DNA from: Leucobacter massiliensis
Lineage (GTDB): Bacteria; Actinomycetota; Actinomycetes; Actinomycetales; Microbacteriaceae
NCBI RefSeq assembly: GCF_002982315.1
Contig: NZ_MWZD01000013.1
Coordinates: 186,001 to 250,000 of the forward strand
Direction: 5' to 3'
DNA length: 64,000 nt
Of this stretch, positions 35,049 to 43,784 are shown piece after piece (the first letter of the stretch is position 1; every line of letters begins with the position of its first letter). The position numbers were made by a program, and so were the translations under genes. The notes under the pieces were generated by a model, which was not told the DNA's origin, made no database searches, and saw nothing but the letters and a program-made list of their open reading frames with translations.

Positions 35049-36588
35049 GGGCCACCCCCTCTCGGATCAGCTCCCACCGGGCCAGCACCTCGCGCGGGCT
35101 GAACAGGTCCACGAGCACCCGGCACTGCACGAGCGACTGATTCCAGTGCTCCAGGCCGTTCAGGAAGTAGTCCAGCGCGGCGCCGAGCTCATCGTCGTCT
35201 CCGATCGTGTAGCCGTTGATGCGGTGCGTGGCCAGCTCGTGCTCGGCGCGGTTGATCTGCGGCACCCCGGCGTCGATCGCCGCGGCGGAGAGGCGGATGC
35301 TCGGCCGCGGGCCGAGATCCACGAGCACCCGGCTCCGCGCCATCACGCGGCTCAGCTCCGCCTCGCTCTCCACGCTCGTCAGCTGGATCTTCTCCTCCGG
35401 CTCATCGGCGACGCCCACGTCGACGGCGAGGCGGAGTGTCTCGTCCTCCTCCAGCACGGCGAGATCGAGCCGGTGATACCCCGCGATCACGCCCTGCACG
35501 GCGTGCACGTGGTCGAGGTCCTGCGGGCGGGCGGTGCAGACGAGCAGGTGGGTGCGATCCCGCACCAGTTGCGGGGCCATCGTCGCGATCGCGAAGTCGA
35601 GTTCGGCGGCGTCGATGCCGTCCGCGAAGACGGATACGTACACGCGCGATTCGTTGGCGCTCGCCCCGAAGCCGGGACGATCCTCGAGCGGATAGATCGA
35701 GAGGACCGGCAGCGTCGACCAGGCCCCGGAGGGCTCGGGATCGTCGCCCCAGGGATCACCGAAGTCCGCGAACACCGCCCCCGCACGTGCGAGCAGGGCC
35801 TCGTCGACGCGAGCGGGGCGGGCCGCCGAGCACGAGAGCACGAGGAGCTGGGCTCCGAGCGCTGAGGCCACGAGGGCGTCGTGCTGCGGCGACACCGCGA
35901 GCACGACCGTGTCTTCCGGACCGCCCCCGCCCAGCTCGGCGGCCAGGAAGTCGGCGATCAGCGCCTCCCAGTTCTCGTAGGAGGGGTGCCGGAAGCGCTC
36001 GTCCTCGCCCTGCACCACGTCGATCCTGCCCGAGCGCACATCCTCGCTGACGATCACATCCCCCGCCCGCGACAGGTAGTACTGGGTGACGGGCAGCCCC
36101 ACCTCGTCGTGCATGAGCACGCTCGACAGGAAGCCACGGTCGTCGTAGACGTGCTCCACGGTGGGCATGCCGTCGCCGTAGTAGCGGACCGAGTGCAGCG
36201 TTCCGGCCCGCGAGAGGTACACCCGGGCGTAGACACCGGCGCCGCGCATCACCGTCACCACGAAGGGGTTGTAGAAGAAGGCGACGTCGGCCGGCCAGTC
36301 GAGGTCCAGGAAGTCCAGCGGGCGCGCGTAGTCGTCGTCGAGCCCCTGCACCTCGTCGAAGAACGACCAGTAAGGCACGTCGAACAGGCCCTGGGCGTGC
36401 AGGGTGCGGCGCAGCCCCGGCGCGTAGTTGAGGATCAGGAGCCGCGCCTGCTCATCGCCCTCGCGGAAGATGCGCAGGCGGGAGACGGTGTCATCGATCT
36501 GCGGCTCGGTCTCGCCGCGGAACCACACCTCCTCGGTGGAGTACCAGGGGCGCTCGGGCGGATACCAGGCCGGGACGAAGTCGATCAT
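35023..36588 (-). CDS. asp1: Accessory Sec protein Asp1
   Basis: 521 residues, the usual Asp1 length. 'MIDFVPAWYPPERPWYSTEE' and 'DTVSRLRIFREGDEQARLLILNYAPGLRRTLHAQGL' at the N-terminus, and 'LVDLGPRPSIRLSAAAIDAGVPQINRAEHELATHRINGY' plus 'ALDYFLNGLEHWNQSLVQCRVLVDLFSPREVLARWE' at the C-terminus, match Asp1 throughout. Asp1 has a GT-B-like fold without catalysis and links Asp2/Asp3 to SecA2 and the cargo. Start ATG 36588 overlaps the secY2 stop as ATGA; the longer upstream frame is inside secY2. Confidence 0.93.
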   Translation of the reverse strand: MIDFVPAWYPPERPWYSTEEVWFRGETEPQIDDTVSRLRIFREGDEQARLLILNYAPGLRRTLHAQGLFDVPYWSFFDEVQGLDDDYARPLDFLDLDWPADVAFFYNPFVVTVMRGAGVYARVYLSRAGTLHSVRYYGDGMPTVEHVYDDRGFLSSVLMHDEVGLPVTQYYLSRAGDVIVSEDVRSGRIDVVQGEDERFRHPSYENWEALIADFLAAELGGGGPEDTVVLAVSPQHDALVASALGAQLLVLSCSAARPARVDEALLARAGAVFADFGDPWGDDPEPSGAWSTLPVLSIYPLEDRPGFGASANESRVYVSVFADGIDAAELDFAIATMAPQLVRDRTHLLVCTARPQDLDHVHAVQGVIAGYHRLDLAVLEEDETLRLAVDVGVADEPEEKIQLTSVESEAELSRVMARSRVLVDLGPRPSIRLSAAAIDAGVPQINRAEHELATHRINGYTIGDDDELGAALDYFLNGLEHWNQSLVQCRVLVDLFSPREVLARWELIREGVAHARAADRP

Positions 36589-37853
36589 GCCCGCACCTCC
36601 CGGACGCGCGTGTCGAAGGCGAAATCGTAGCGCTTGCCGATCAGGGTGTCGGCGATCTCCTCGCGCAGCCGCCACAGGAGCCCGATCACGATCATCAGCG
36701 TTCCAGGCAGCATGAGCAGGTACTGGAGGGCGGGGTGCGCGCCGAGGAAGGCGAGCGGCAGGCCGGTGAGCAGGACGAGCAGCGCACCGCTGATCGCCGA
36801 GAGCCGCAGCACGCGGGAGCGCAGGTGGCGCAGCGTGGCAGCCCCCGGGGGGATTCCGTCGAAGTACTCCCCGCGATCCCGCATGCGCTTCGCCGTCTCG
36901 CGCGGGTCAATCGTGAGCAGCCCGAAGAAGAGGGTCAGGCCGAAGAGCAGCAGCAGGTAGGCGATGAAACCGACGGGGTGCGCGAGCGACCAGACGTCGA
37001 GGAAGCGGTCCGCACCCGTCTCCGCCCCGGGAAGCACCGCCCCGAGCGCGCGCGCCACGCTCTGCGGGATCACGAGCAGCGCGAGCGAGTACATGATGGG
37101 CGATGGCCCGGCGGGGTTGAACTTGATCGGCAGGTAGGAGACGCCGATGTAGCCGCTGTCGATCGAGACCTTGTTGACGTGCAGGCGCACCTCGCGAACC
37201 CCGCTCAGGATCGCGAATCCGATGGCACCCGCGCAGGCCAGGACGATCACCCACAGGATGCCTGACTCGCCCGCCTCAGCAACAGCCGCGGGCAGGCTGT
37301 CGAGGTTGCCGACGAAGGTGAAGACGAGCTGATAGAGGATGAACATGGTGATGCCGCCCAGGCCGAGTTCCTCGTTGCGGTGCGCGAGCCAGGCGACGAC
37401 GAGCGCGCCCGCGGTGAGCAGCAGGACGACGATCGACTCGGCCAGTGCGCGGCCGGCGTCGCCCGGCCAGCCGATCGGGCTCACCTCGTAGCGCGACACC
37501 ATGGCGATCGCCTGGATGACGGCGAGGATCACGACGAAGACGTTCCGTGCGCGATCCTCCGTGGTCTGGGGGATCTTCCGCCCGCGCACGAACTTGCCGA
37601 TGAAGAGGAAGCGCCACAGGATCGCCGCCGCCATCCACGGGCCGAGGCCGAGCGAGAACAGCGACGGTGAGAAGAAATCGCCGCCGGTCGCGACGTTTGC
37701 TGCGGCGAGCAACTGGAGGCCGCTGCCGGCGAGTTCACCGTGCAGCAGCGGAATGGGGATGTTGCGGCCGATCAGGAACAGCGCGAAGAAGAGCGCGGTC
37801 CACAGCAGCTTGGTCTGCAGCGAGGCGAACTTGCCCTCACGAATGCGTGCCAC
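36585..37853 (-). CDS. secY2: Accessory Sec translocon channel SecY2
   Basis: 422 residues with ten membrane segments. N-terminal 'LLWTALFFALFLIGRNIPIPLL', plug region 'GGDFFSPSLFSLGLGPWMAAAILWRFL', 'GKFVRGRKIPQTTEDRARNVFVVILAVIQA', cytoplasmic loop 'NKVSIDSGYIGVSYLPIKFNPAGPSPIMY', and C-terminal 'LLWRLREEIADTLIGKRYDF'. The 'YLPIKFNPAG..P.MY' block is diagnostic of SecY/SecY2. The start is taken as GTG 37853, with GAGAGGAG 5 bases before; GTG 37967 would add 38 Pro/Arg-rich residues. No SecE2/SecG2 or Asp4/Asp5 homologue is visible nearby. Confidence 0.93.
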   Translation of the reverse strand: MARIREGKFASLQTKLLWTALFFALFLIGRNIPIPLLHGELAGSGLQLLAAANVATGGDFFSPSLFSLGLGPWMAAAILWRFLFIGKFVRGRKIPQTTEDRARNVFVVILAVIQAIAMVSRYEVSPIGWPGDAGRALAESIVVLLLTAGALVVAWLAHRNEELGLGGITMFILYQLVFTFVGNLDSLPAAVAEAGESGILWVIVLACAGAIGFAILSGVREVRLHVNKVSIDSGYIGVSYLPIKFNPAGPSPIMYSLALLVIPQSVARALGAVLPGAETGADRFLDVWSLAHPVGFIAYLLLLFGLTLFFGLLTIDPRETAKRMRDRGEYFDGIPPGAATLRHLRSRVLRLSAISGALLVLLTGLPLAFLGAHPALQYLLMLPGTLMIVIGLLWRLREEIADTLIGKRYDFAFDTRVREVRA

Positions 37854-37992
37854 GCGCGCTCCTCTCTCGGGGGCGGGCGGCGGTGCCTGCTTTGGGGTGG
37901 CTGCCGCTCGCCGCGGCGCTCCGGGGACGGGACTTGGGAACTGCGGGTTGCGCCGCGTTCGCGGCACTCATCGTGGGTGGTGCTGTGCTCAT
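37837..37992 (-). CDS. Possible 51-residue coupled ORF between cargo gene and secY2
   Basis: An ATG at 37992 overlaps the cargo stop codon as ATGA, and the frame runs 51 codons (MSTAPPTMSAANAAQ..., ending RSARGTHS) to a TGA 17 bases inside secY2. It is basic, Ala/Pro/Ser-rich and not hydrophobic, so it does not resemble the small membrane proteins Asp4/Asp5. It could be a real peptide, or only a translational bridge that carries ribosomes from the cargo gene to secY2 across the 135-base gap. Coding signal is ambiguous: the alternative secY2 extension frame has similar third-position GC. Confidence 0.25.
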   Translation of the reverse strand: MSTAPPTMSAANAAQPAVPKSRPRSAAASGSHPKAGTAARPRERSARGTHS

Positions 37993-40900
37993 CGCTCGCT
38001 TCCGAACTCTTCGATGTCGGCGAGCAGAGAGGCGAACCGCGAGCCCGGCGCGGGGGCGGCCGACTCGCTGCTCAGGTGGTTCTCGGCCTGCGAGAGGCTC
38101 TCGATCAGGGAGTCGCTGACCGAGGACTCGGAGTCGCTGGAAGAGAGCGTGCCGCTCACCGACTCGTAGATCACCTGCCGCTGCGACTCGCTCTGGACGA
38201 GTGGCAGCGATCCCTCCTCGCTTCCCGATCCCGACCAGGGCTCCCTGCCGTTCCCGGCGTCGGGCACGACCGCCAGCGGGATCTCCACGCCGAATCCGGA
38301 TCCGCCCGCGCCCCCCGTCGGCTCCCCGGTTTCAGAGCCGAACCCCGGTCCCCCGCCAGTCCCGCCCTCGGATTCGAGCGAGGCCCCCGAGTCCGTGCCG
38401 CTGCCGGTGCCGCTGTCCGTCCCCGACCCGGTCCCCGAGCCCGTGCCCGAGTCGATCCCGCTGTCGGTACCCGAGTCGGTGCCGCTGTCCGTACCCGAAT
38501 CAGTTCCGGAGTCCGTTCCCGAGTCGGTGCCGCTGTCAGTGCCCGAATCAGTACCGGAGACGGTCCCTGAGTCCGTGCCGGAGTCCGTACCGGAATCAGT
38601 TCCGCTGTCCGTCCCCGAGTCCGTGTCGGAGTCGGTCCCGCTGTCCGTGCCCGAGTCGGTCCCGCTATCCGTGCCCGAGTCGGTCCCGCTATCCGTGCCC
38701 GAGTCGGTCCCGCTGTCGGTCCCGGAGTCTGTCTCGCTGTCCGTACCCGAGTCCGTTCCGCTGTCGGTTCCGGAGTCCGTCTCACTGTCCGTCCCCGAAT
38801 CGGTTCCGCTATCCGTGCCAGAGTCGGTTCCAGAATCCGTGCCACTCTCGGTGTTGGAGTCTGTGCCCGAGTCAGTGCCGCTATCCGTACCGGAATCCGC
38901 CCCTGAGTCGGTCCCGCTGTCGGTACCCGAATCCGTGCCGCTGTCGGTGCCGCTGTCGGTCTCCGAGTCGGTGCCGGAATCGGTCTCCGAATCAGTGCCG
39001 GAATCGGTCTCCGAATCAGTGCCGCTGTCGGTCCCCGAATCAGTACCGGAGTCCGTCCCGGAATCAGTTCCGCTGTCGGTGTCGGAATCCGTGCCGCTGT
39101 CCGTGCCGGAATCCGTGCCGCTGTCGGTCCCCGAGTCGGTGCCGCTGCCGGTCCCCGAGTCGGTGCCGCTGTCCGTGCCCGAGTCCGTTCCGGAGTCGGT
39201 GCCCGAATCTGTGCTGCTACCCGTTTCGGAGTCGGTGCCGGAATCCGTGCCCGAGCCGGTCCCGCTGTCGGTACCGGAGTCTGTCTCGCTGTCCGTCCCC
39301 GAATCCGTGTCCGAGTCGGTCCCGGAGTCTGTGCCCGAGTCCGTCCCCGAATCCGTTCCGGAGTCGGTGCCGCTGTCGGTGTCGGAATCCGTGCCTGAGT
39401 CGGTCCCGCTGTCGGTGCCGGAGTCCGTCCCCGAATCCGTGCCGCTGTCCGTGCCGGAATCCGTGCCGCTGTCGGTCCCCGAGTCGGTGCCGCTGTCCGT
39501 GCCCGAGTCGGTGCCCGAATCTGTGCTGCTTTCCGTTTCGGAATCGGTTCCGGAATCCGTGCCCGAGTCGGTCCCGCTGTCGGTCCCGGAGCCCGTACCC
39601 GAGTCCGTCCCCGAATCCGTTCCGGAGTCGGTGCCGCTATCCGTCTCCGAGTCTGTGCCGCTGTCGGTACCCGAGTCTGTGTCCGAATCGGTCCCGCTGT
39701 CCGTGCCGGAGTCCGTCTCACTGTCCGTCCCCGAATCGGTTCCGCTATCCGTGCCAGAGTCGGTTCCAGAATCCGTGCCACTGTCGGTGTTGGAGTCAGT
39801 GCCCGAGTCAGTGCCCGAATCCGTGCCGGAGCCGGTGCCCGAGTCGGTGCCGCTGCCGGAATCGGTGCCGATGTCGGTCTCCGAGTCGGTGCCGGAATCG
39901 GTCTCCGAGTCGGTGCCGCTGCCGGTACCCGAATCGGTTCCACTGTCTGTTTCGGAGTCGGTGCCCGAGTCCGTGCCGGAGCCGGTCCCCGAGTCGGTGC
40001 CGGAATCGGTCCCCGAATCAGTGCCGCTGTCGGTACCCGAATCGGTTCCACTGTCTGTTTCGGAGTCGGTGCCCGAGTCCGTTCCGCTTTCCGTTCCCGA
40101 GTCCGTTCCGCTGTCGGTCCCCGAATCAGTGCCGCTGTCGGTCCCCGAATCAGTACCGCTGTCGGTCCCCGAATCAGTACCGCTATCCGTTTCCGACTCC
40201 GTCGCGGAGTCGGTCCCGCTGCCGGTGCCCGAGTCCGTTCCGGAGTCGGTGCCACTGTCGGTCCCGCTATCGGTGCCGGAGTCCGTGCTCGAATCGGTCC
40301 CCGAGTCGGTTCCGGAGTCCGTCTCGCTGTCCGTCCCCGAATCGGATCCACTATCCGTTCCCGAATCCGTCTCGCTGTCAGTGCCGGAATCCGTACCCGA
40401 GTCGGTTCCGCTCTCCGTTTCGGAGCCGGTCCCGCTGTCAGTCCCAGAGTCGGTTCCAGAATCCGTGCCACTCTCGGTGTTGGAGTCTGTGCCGGAGTCA
40501 GTCCCGCTGTCGGTGCCGGAGTCCGTACCCGAGTCGGTTCCGGAATCCGTGCCTGAGTCGGTCCCGCTGTCGGTCCCGGAGTCAGTTCCGGAATCGGTGC
40601 CGGAATCCGTGCCGCTGTCCGTGCCGGAATCGGTCCCCGAATCCGTGCCGGAGTCAGTTCCGGAATCCGCGCCTGAGTCGGTGCCGCTGTCAGTCCCCGA
40701 GTCCGTGCCGGTGTCCGTGCCCGAATCGGTATCGCTGTCGGTGCCGGAGTCTGTCTCGCTGTCCGTTCCGCTGTCGGTACCAGAATCCGTTCCGCTACCC
40801 GTTTCCGAATCGGTGCCGCTGTCCGTTTCGGAGCCGGTCCCGCTGTCAGTCCCAGAGTCGGTTCCAGAATCCGTGCCACTCTCGGTGTTGGAGTCTGTGC

Positions 40901-42962
40901 CCGAGTCAGTCCCGCTGTCGGTGCCGGAGTCCGTACCCGAGTCGGTTCCGGAATCCGTGCCCGAGTCGGTCCCGCTGTCGGTCCCGGAGTCCGTGCTCGA
41001 ATCAGTCCCCGAGTCCGTGTCCGAATCGGTCCCGCTGTCCGTGCCGGAATCCGTTCCGGAGTCGGTGTCGCTGTCAGTACCGGACCCTGTTTCGGAGTCA
41101 GTACCCGAGTCAGTTCCGGAGTCGGTACCCGAATCGGTGCTGCTATCCGTTTCGGAATCGGTGCCGGAGTCTGTTCCCGAGTCCGTACCGGAATCGGTAC
41201 CCGAATCCGTGCCGCTGTCGGTCCCGGAGTCCGTTTCCGAGTCAGTGCCGCTGTCGGTGCCCGAGTCCGTACCGGAATCGGTACCGGAATCCGTGTCGCT
41301 GTCCGTTTCGGAATCGGTGCCGCTGTCGGTCCCCGAACCGGTCTCCGAGTCTGTGCCCGAATCAGTGCCACTGTCGGTGCCGGAGTCTGTCTCGCTGTCC
41401 GTTCCGCTGTCGGTACCAGAATCCGTTCCGCTACCCGTTTCCGAATCGGTGCCGCTGTCCGTCCCCGAGTCCGTGTCGGAGTCGGTCCCACTATCCGTTC
41501 CCGAATTCGTACCCGATTCGGTTCCGCTGTCGGTCCCGGAGTCTGTCTCGCTGTCAGTGCCAGAATCCGTGTCCGAGTCGGTCCCGGAGTCTGTGCCCGA
41601 GTCCGTCCCCGAATCCGTTCCGGAGTCGGTGCCGCTATCCGTCTCCGAGTCTGTGCCGCTGTCGGTGCCCGAATCTGTGCTGCTACCCGTTTCGGAATCG
41701 GTGCCGGAATCCGTGCCCGAGTCGGTCCCGGAGCCCGTTCCGGAATCGGTGCCGGAATCCGTGCCGCTGTCCGTGCCGGAATTGGTCCCCGAATCCGTGC
41801 CGCTGTCGGTCCCGGAGTCCGTTTCCGAGTCAGTGCCGCTGTCGGTACCCGAGTCCGTACCGGAATCGGTACCCGAATCCGTGTCGCTGTCCGCTCCGGA
41901 ATCGGTGCCGCTGTCGGTCCCCGAGTCGGTCCCGCTATCCGTCCCGGAGTCGGTGCCGCTGTCCGTATCCGAATCGGTCGCCGACTCCGACTCCGAATTC
42001 GCGGCGTCTTCGCTGTCCGAGGTGATCTCGCCAGGAGTCTGCGAGTCGCCGTTGAAGTAGTAGAAGAGCGCGCTGATGTTGTACACGGAGATGCCCCCGG
42101 CGGGAAGGGCCTGAACCGCGATCAGCAGTCCGTCGTCGGTTGTCAGGTAGCCCGTGTAGAGGGTGTTGCCGATGTACATGGGGAATGCCACGAAGTGCGC
42201 CTGCACACCGTTGATCGTGATGTTCGTCGCGGCGATCACCGCGTGGAAGTTATCCTCGGTGATCTGGCCATTCGAGGTGGTGATCGCGGTGTTGTAGCTG
42301 ACGGTGTGACCGTTGTAGCTGCCGCTGCCCACCCCGCCGTATGGCGCCTTGCCGGCCTCCGTGCTGCCCAGGCTCGAATCGGCGCCCCCGCCGTAGGAGA
42401 TCGAGGCGTTGGTGAGCCCGGCGTCGGAGTAGTGCGGGATCTCGGCGGCGGTGGCCTGCGCATGGGCGGCACGCAACGCTGCGCGGTGGGGGGTCGCCGA
42501 CTCACTGGCGGTCTCGCTGCCGGAAGCCGAAGCCGAAGCAGAGGCCGATGCGGAGTCGGAAGCTGAGACGGAATCGGAAGCGGAGACGGAATCGGATCCC
42601 GAGTCCGAAGCGACGCCGGATCCCGAGACCGACTCCGCCTCGGCAGCAGACTCGGAGGCCGGGGCCGGTGCGGCGGCGCTCTCCGAAGCCGGCGCGGGCG
42701 CTTCGCTCGCCGGTGCCTGCGGTGCGGCCGATTCCGGTGCGGGCGGTGGGGCGGCGGATGCATCGGCAGCCGGGACCGGGGCCTCGCTCGCCGACGCCTC
42801 CGCCGGGGCCGCGGCCTCGCTCGCCGACGCCTCCGCCGGGGCCGCGGATTCGCTCCCCGCCTCTCCGCTGCCGGGATCGAGCACGGCACTGCCCTCGGTC
42901 GCGAGGGTGTTGAGCTGCGCGGCCTCAAGGTCGTAGGAGACCGGGGGGTCGATGTCCGGCAT
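37989..42962 (-). CDS. Giant Ser/Asp/Gly/Thr-repeat glycoprotein, predicted accessory Sec cargo
   Basis: 1657 residues from ATG 42962, with GAGAAAGGA 11 bases upstream; the longer open frame overlaps the ATPase gene. Residues 1-30 (MPDIDPPVSYDLEAAQLNTL...) are polar; 30-160 are Ala/Ser/Glu/Pro-rich; 175-305 form a probable folded module rich in Asn, Thr, Tyr and Gly ('NGHTVSYNTAITTSNGQITED', 'AVIAATNITINGVQAHFVAF', 'GISVYNISALFYYF'); 328-1526 are GTDS-like tetrapeptides; the last about 131 residues are Gly- then Ser-rich, ending 'RFASLLADIEEFGSER'. There is no hydrophobic signal, no KxYKxGKxW motif, no LPXTG and no membrane anchor. Position before secY2 and the Ser/Thr content identify it as the likely GtfAB substrate and export cargo. 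Surface role (adhesin or matrix) is inferred. Confidence 0.85.
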   Translation of the reverse strand: MPDIDPPVSYDLEAAQLNTLATEGSAVLDPGSGEAGSESAAPAEASASEAAAPAEASASEAPVPAADASAAPPPAPESAAPQAPASEAPAPASESAAAPAPASESAAEAESVSGSGVASDSGSDSVSASDSVSASDSASASASASASGSETASESATPHRAALRAAHAQATAAEIPHYSDAGLTNASISYGGGADSSLGSTEAGKAPYGGVGSGSYNGHTVSYNTAITTSNGQITEDNFHAVIAATNITINGVQAHFVAFPMYIGNTLYTGYLTTDDGLLIAVQALPAGGISVYNISALFYYFNGDSQTPGEITSDSEDAANSESESATDSDTDSGTDSGTDSGTDSGTDSGTDSGADSDTDSGTDSGTDSGTDSGTDSETDSGTDSGTDSGTNSGTDSGTDSGTDSGTGSGTDSGTDSGTDSETGSSTDSGTDSGTDSETDSGTDSGTDSGTDSGTDSGTDSDTDSGTDSETDSGTDSGTESGTNSGTDSGTDSDTDSGTDSGTDSETGSGTDSGTDSGTDSETDSGTDSGTDSGTDSETGSGTDSGTDSETDSDTDSGTDSGTDSGTDSGTDSETDSGTDSGTDSGTDSGTDSGTDSGTDSETDSSTDSGTDSGTDSGTDSETGSGTDSDTDSGTDSGTDSGTDSDTDSGTDSSTDSGTDSGTDSGTDSGTDSGTDSGTDSGTDSGTDSNTESGTDSGTDSGTDSGTGSETDSGTDSETGSGTDSGTDSGTDSETDSGTDSDTDSGTDTGTDSGTDSGTDSGADSGTDSGTDSGTDSGTDSGTDSGTDSGTDSGTDSGTDSGTDSGTDSGTDSGTDSGTDSGTDSNTESGTDSGTDSGTDSGTGSETESGTDSGTDSGTDSETDSGTDSGSDSGTDSETDSGTDSGTDSSTDSGTDSGTDSGTDSGTDSGTGSGTDSATESETDSGTDSGTDSGTDSGTDSGTDSGTDSGTDSGTESGTDSGTDSETDSGTDSGTDSGTDSGTDSGTDSGTGSGTDSGTDSETDSGTDSGTGSGTDSETDSGTDSETDIGTDSGSGTDSGTGSGTDSGTDSGTDSNTDSGTDSGTDSGTDSGTDSGTDSETDSGTDSGTDSDTDSGTDSGTDSETDSGTDSGTDSGTDSGTGSGTDSGTDSGTDSGTDSETESSTDSGTDSGTDSGTDSGTDSGTDSGTDSGTDSGTDSGTDSGTDSGTDSDTDSGTDSGTDSGTDSGTDSGTDSDTDSGTDSETDSGTDSGTGSGTDSGTDSETGSSTDSGTDSGTDSGTDSGTDSGTGSGTDSGTDSGTDSGTDSGTDSDTDSGTDSGTDSGTDSGTDSGTDSETDSGTDSETDSGTDSETDSGTDSGTDSGTDSGTDSGADSGTDSGTDSGTDSNTESGTDSGTDSGTDSGTDSGTDSETDSGTDSGTDSGTDSETDSGTDSGTDSGTDSGTDSGTDSGTDSGTDSGTDSDTDSGTDSGTDSGTDSGTDSGTVSGTDSGTDSGTDSGTDSGTDSGTDSGTDSGTDSGIDSGTGSGTGSGTDSGTGSGTDSGASLESEGGTGGGPGFGSETGEPTGGAGGSGFGVEIPLAVVPDAGNGREPWSGSGSEEGSLPLVQSESQRQVIYESVSGTLSSSDSESSVSDSLIESLSQAENHLSSESAAPAPGSRFASLLADIEEFGSER
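38385..41981 (-). repeat. 12-base coding repeat array (GTDS-like tetrapeptides, about 300 units)
   Basis: About 3.6 kb of imperfect 12-base units encoding Gly/Ser-Thr-Asp-Ser, with variants SETD, SDTD, GSGT, SNTE, SATE and ESGT. Codons differ freely between units (Ser as AGC, TCG, TCC, TCA, AGT; Gly as GGC, GGG, GGA, GGT), so the protein is far more uniform than the DNA. Longer near-identical blocks recur, for example the 'SNTESGTDS' block at about 38850, 40480 and 40890 (and a 'SNTDSGTDS' version near 39795), which suggests duplication of larger segments. The strong bias leaves several other frames open on both strands. Confidence 0.95.
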
Positions 42963-42999
42963 GATCTTCCGTCCTTTCTCGCAGCGTTCCGTGACCGGC

Positions 43000-43437
43000 T
43001 CAGCCCCGGGCGAGCCCGCCCAGGCGGCGCACCATCCGCCAGTGGTTCGTGTCCTCGAAGCGCTGGAACTCGATCTGGTCGAGCACGGCCTCGGCGAGCG
43101 CGAGCCCGCGACCACCCTCGGCATCCTCGCCCGGCATCTCCCGCCCGTGCTCCGGCGTGAAGGTCTGGCCCGTGTCCTCCAGTTCCGCCTCGATCTCCTC
43201 CTCGTGCACGCGAATGGTGAACTTCCAGCGCACCTCGCCCTCGGGGCGTCCGTACTCGACGACGTTGTTCGCGATCTCGATGATCGCGGTCTCGAAGAGC
43301 ATCACGTCCGTCGGATCGAGCCAGGGATGGTCGCCCGCGGCCTGCGCCAGCAGCGTATGCACGGCGTCGAGCTGTTCGGGGACGGCGAAGCCCTCGAGCG
43401 TGTACTCCGTGCGTCGAGGCCCCCCGTCACCAGTCAC
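43000..43437 (-). CDS. RsbW/SpoIIAB-like ATP-binding protein (HATPase_c_2)
   Basis: 145 residues from GTG with GGAGGAGG upstream. Bergerat-fold boxes are intact: N-box 'MLFETAIIEIANNVVEYGRP' (Glu54, Asn57/58), G1 'LEDTGQTFTP' (Asp88, Gly90) and G2 'EGGRGLALAEAVLD'. This is the serine-kinase/anti-sigma class that phosphorylates STAS antagonists and binds a partner (often a sigma factor). No sigma factor gene lies in the cluster, so the partner is unknown. It overlaps the STAS gene by 11 bases and ends 37 bases before the cargo gene. Confidence 0.9.
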   Translation of the reverse strand: MTGDGGPRRTEYTLEGFAVPEQLDAVHTLLAQAAGDHPWLDPTDVMLFETAIIEIANNVVEYGRPEGEVRWKFTIRVHEEEIEAELEDTGQTFTPEHGREMPGEDAEGGRGLALAEAVLDQIEFQRFEDTNHWRMVRRLGGLARG

Positions 43438-43759
43438 CGCTCGCCTCCTCCACAGTGTCGTGGGGGGAGAGGATCCGGTCGAGATTGGTGAGTTTCAGGA
43501 CGGCGCGCACCTGGGTTCCCGGCGCGGCGATGCGCAGATCCCCGCCCTGCTGCCGCGCAGCCTTCAGCCCGCCGATGAGCGCCCCCAGCCCGGAAGAGTC
43601 GATGAAGTCGACACCGTGCAGATCCACGACGATGCGAACTCGCCCACCCGCCACGAGCTCGTCGATGCGCGCCTTGAACGGCGGCGCGGACACCAGGTTG
43701 AACTTGCCCTCGGGCGCCAGCACCACACAGCCGCCCCGGTCTTCCTCGGTGAAGTCCAT
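43427..43759 (-). CDS. STAS-domain anti-anti-sigma factor (RsbV/SpoIIAA-like)
   Basis: 110 residues, a single STAS domain: 'GCVVLAPEGKFNLVSAPPFKARIDELV', 'RIVVDLHGVDFIDSSGLGALIGGLKAARQQGGDLRIA', 'VRAVLKLTNLDRIL'. The DSSG at 54-57 supplies the phospho-acceptor Ser of antagonists. Its phosphorylation state would be set by the adjacent RsbW-like kinase and the SpoIIE-type phosphatase. ATG 43759 has AAGGAG nine bases upstream. Confidence 0.93.
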   Translation of the reverse strand: MDFTEEDRGGCVVLAPEGKFNLVSAPPFKARIDELVAGGRVRIVVDLHGVDFIDSSGLGALIGGLKAARQQGGDLRIAAPGTQVRAVLKLTNLDRILSPHDTVEEASGDW

Positions 43760-43784
43760 CAATCGCTCCTTCTTCGTCTTCCGA

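Noticed and set aside
38395-42060. A 1221-codon plus-strand open frame (VPESVPLSVPESV repeats) opposite the cargo gene
   Set aside because: It is the mirror of the 12-base repeat in the cargo gene; low complexity, no start context and no independent domain. Other long frames at 38201-42025 (+) and 38171-41491 (-) have the same cause.
42963-43124. N-terminal extension of the cargo protein that might supply a signal peptide
   Set aside because: It overlaps the RsbW-like gene, is Arg/Ser-rich without a hydrophobic core, and ATG 42962 has a purine-rich ribosome-binding site.
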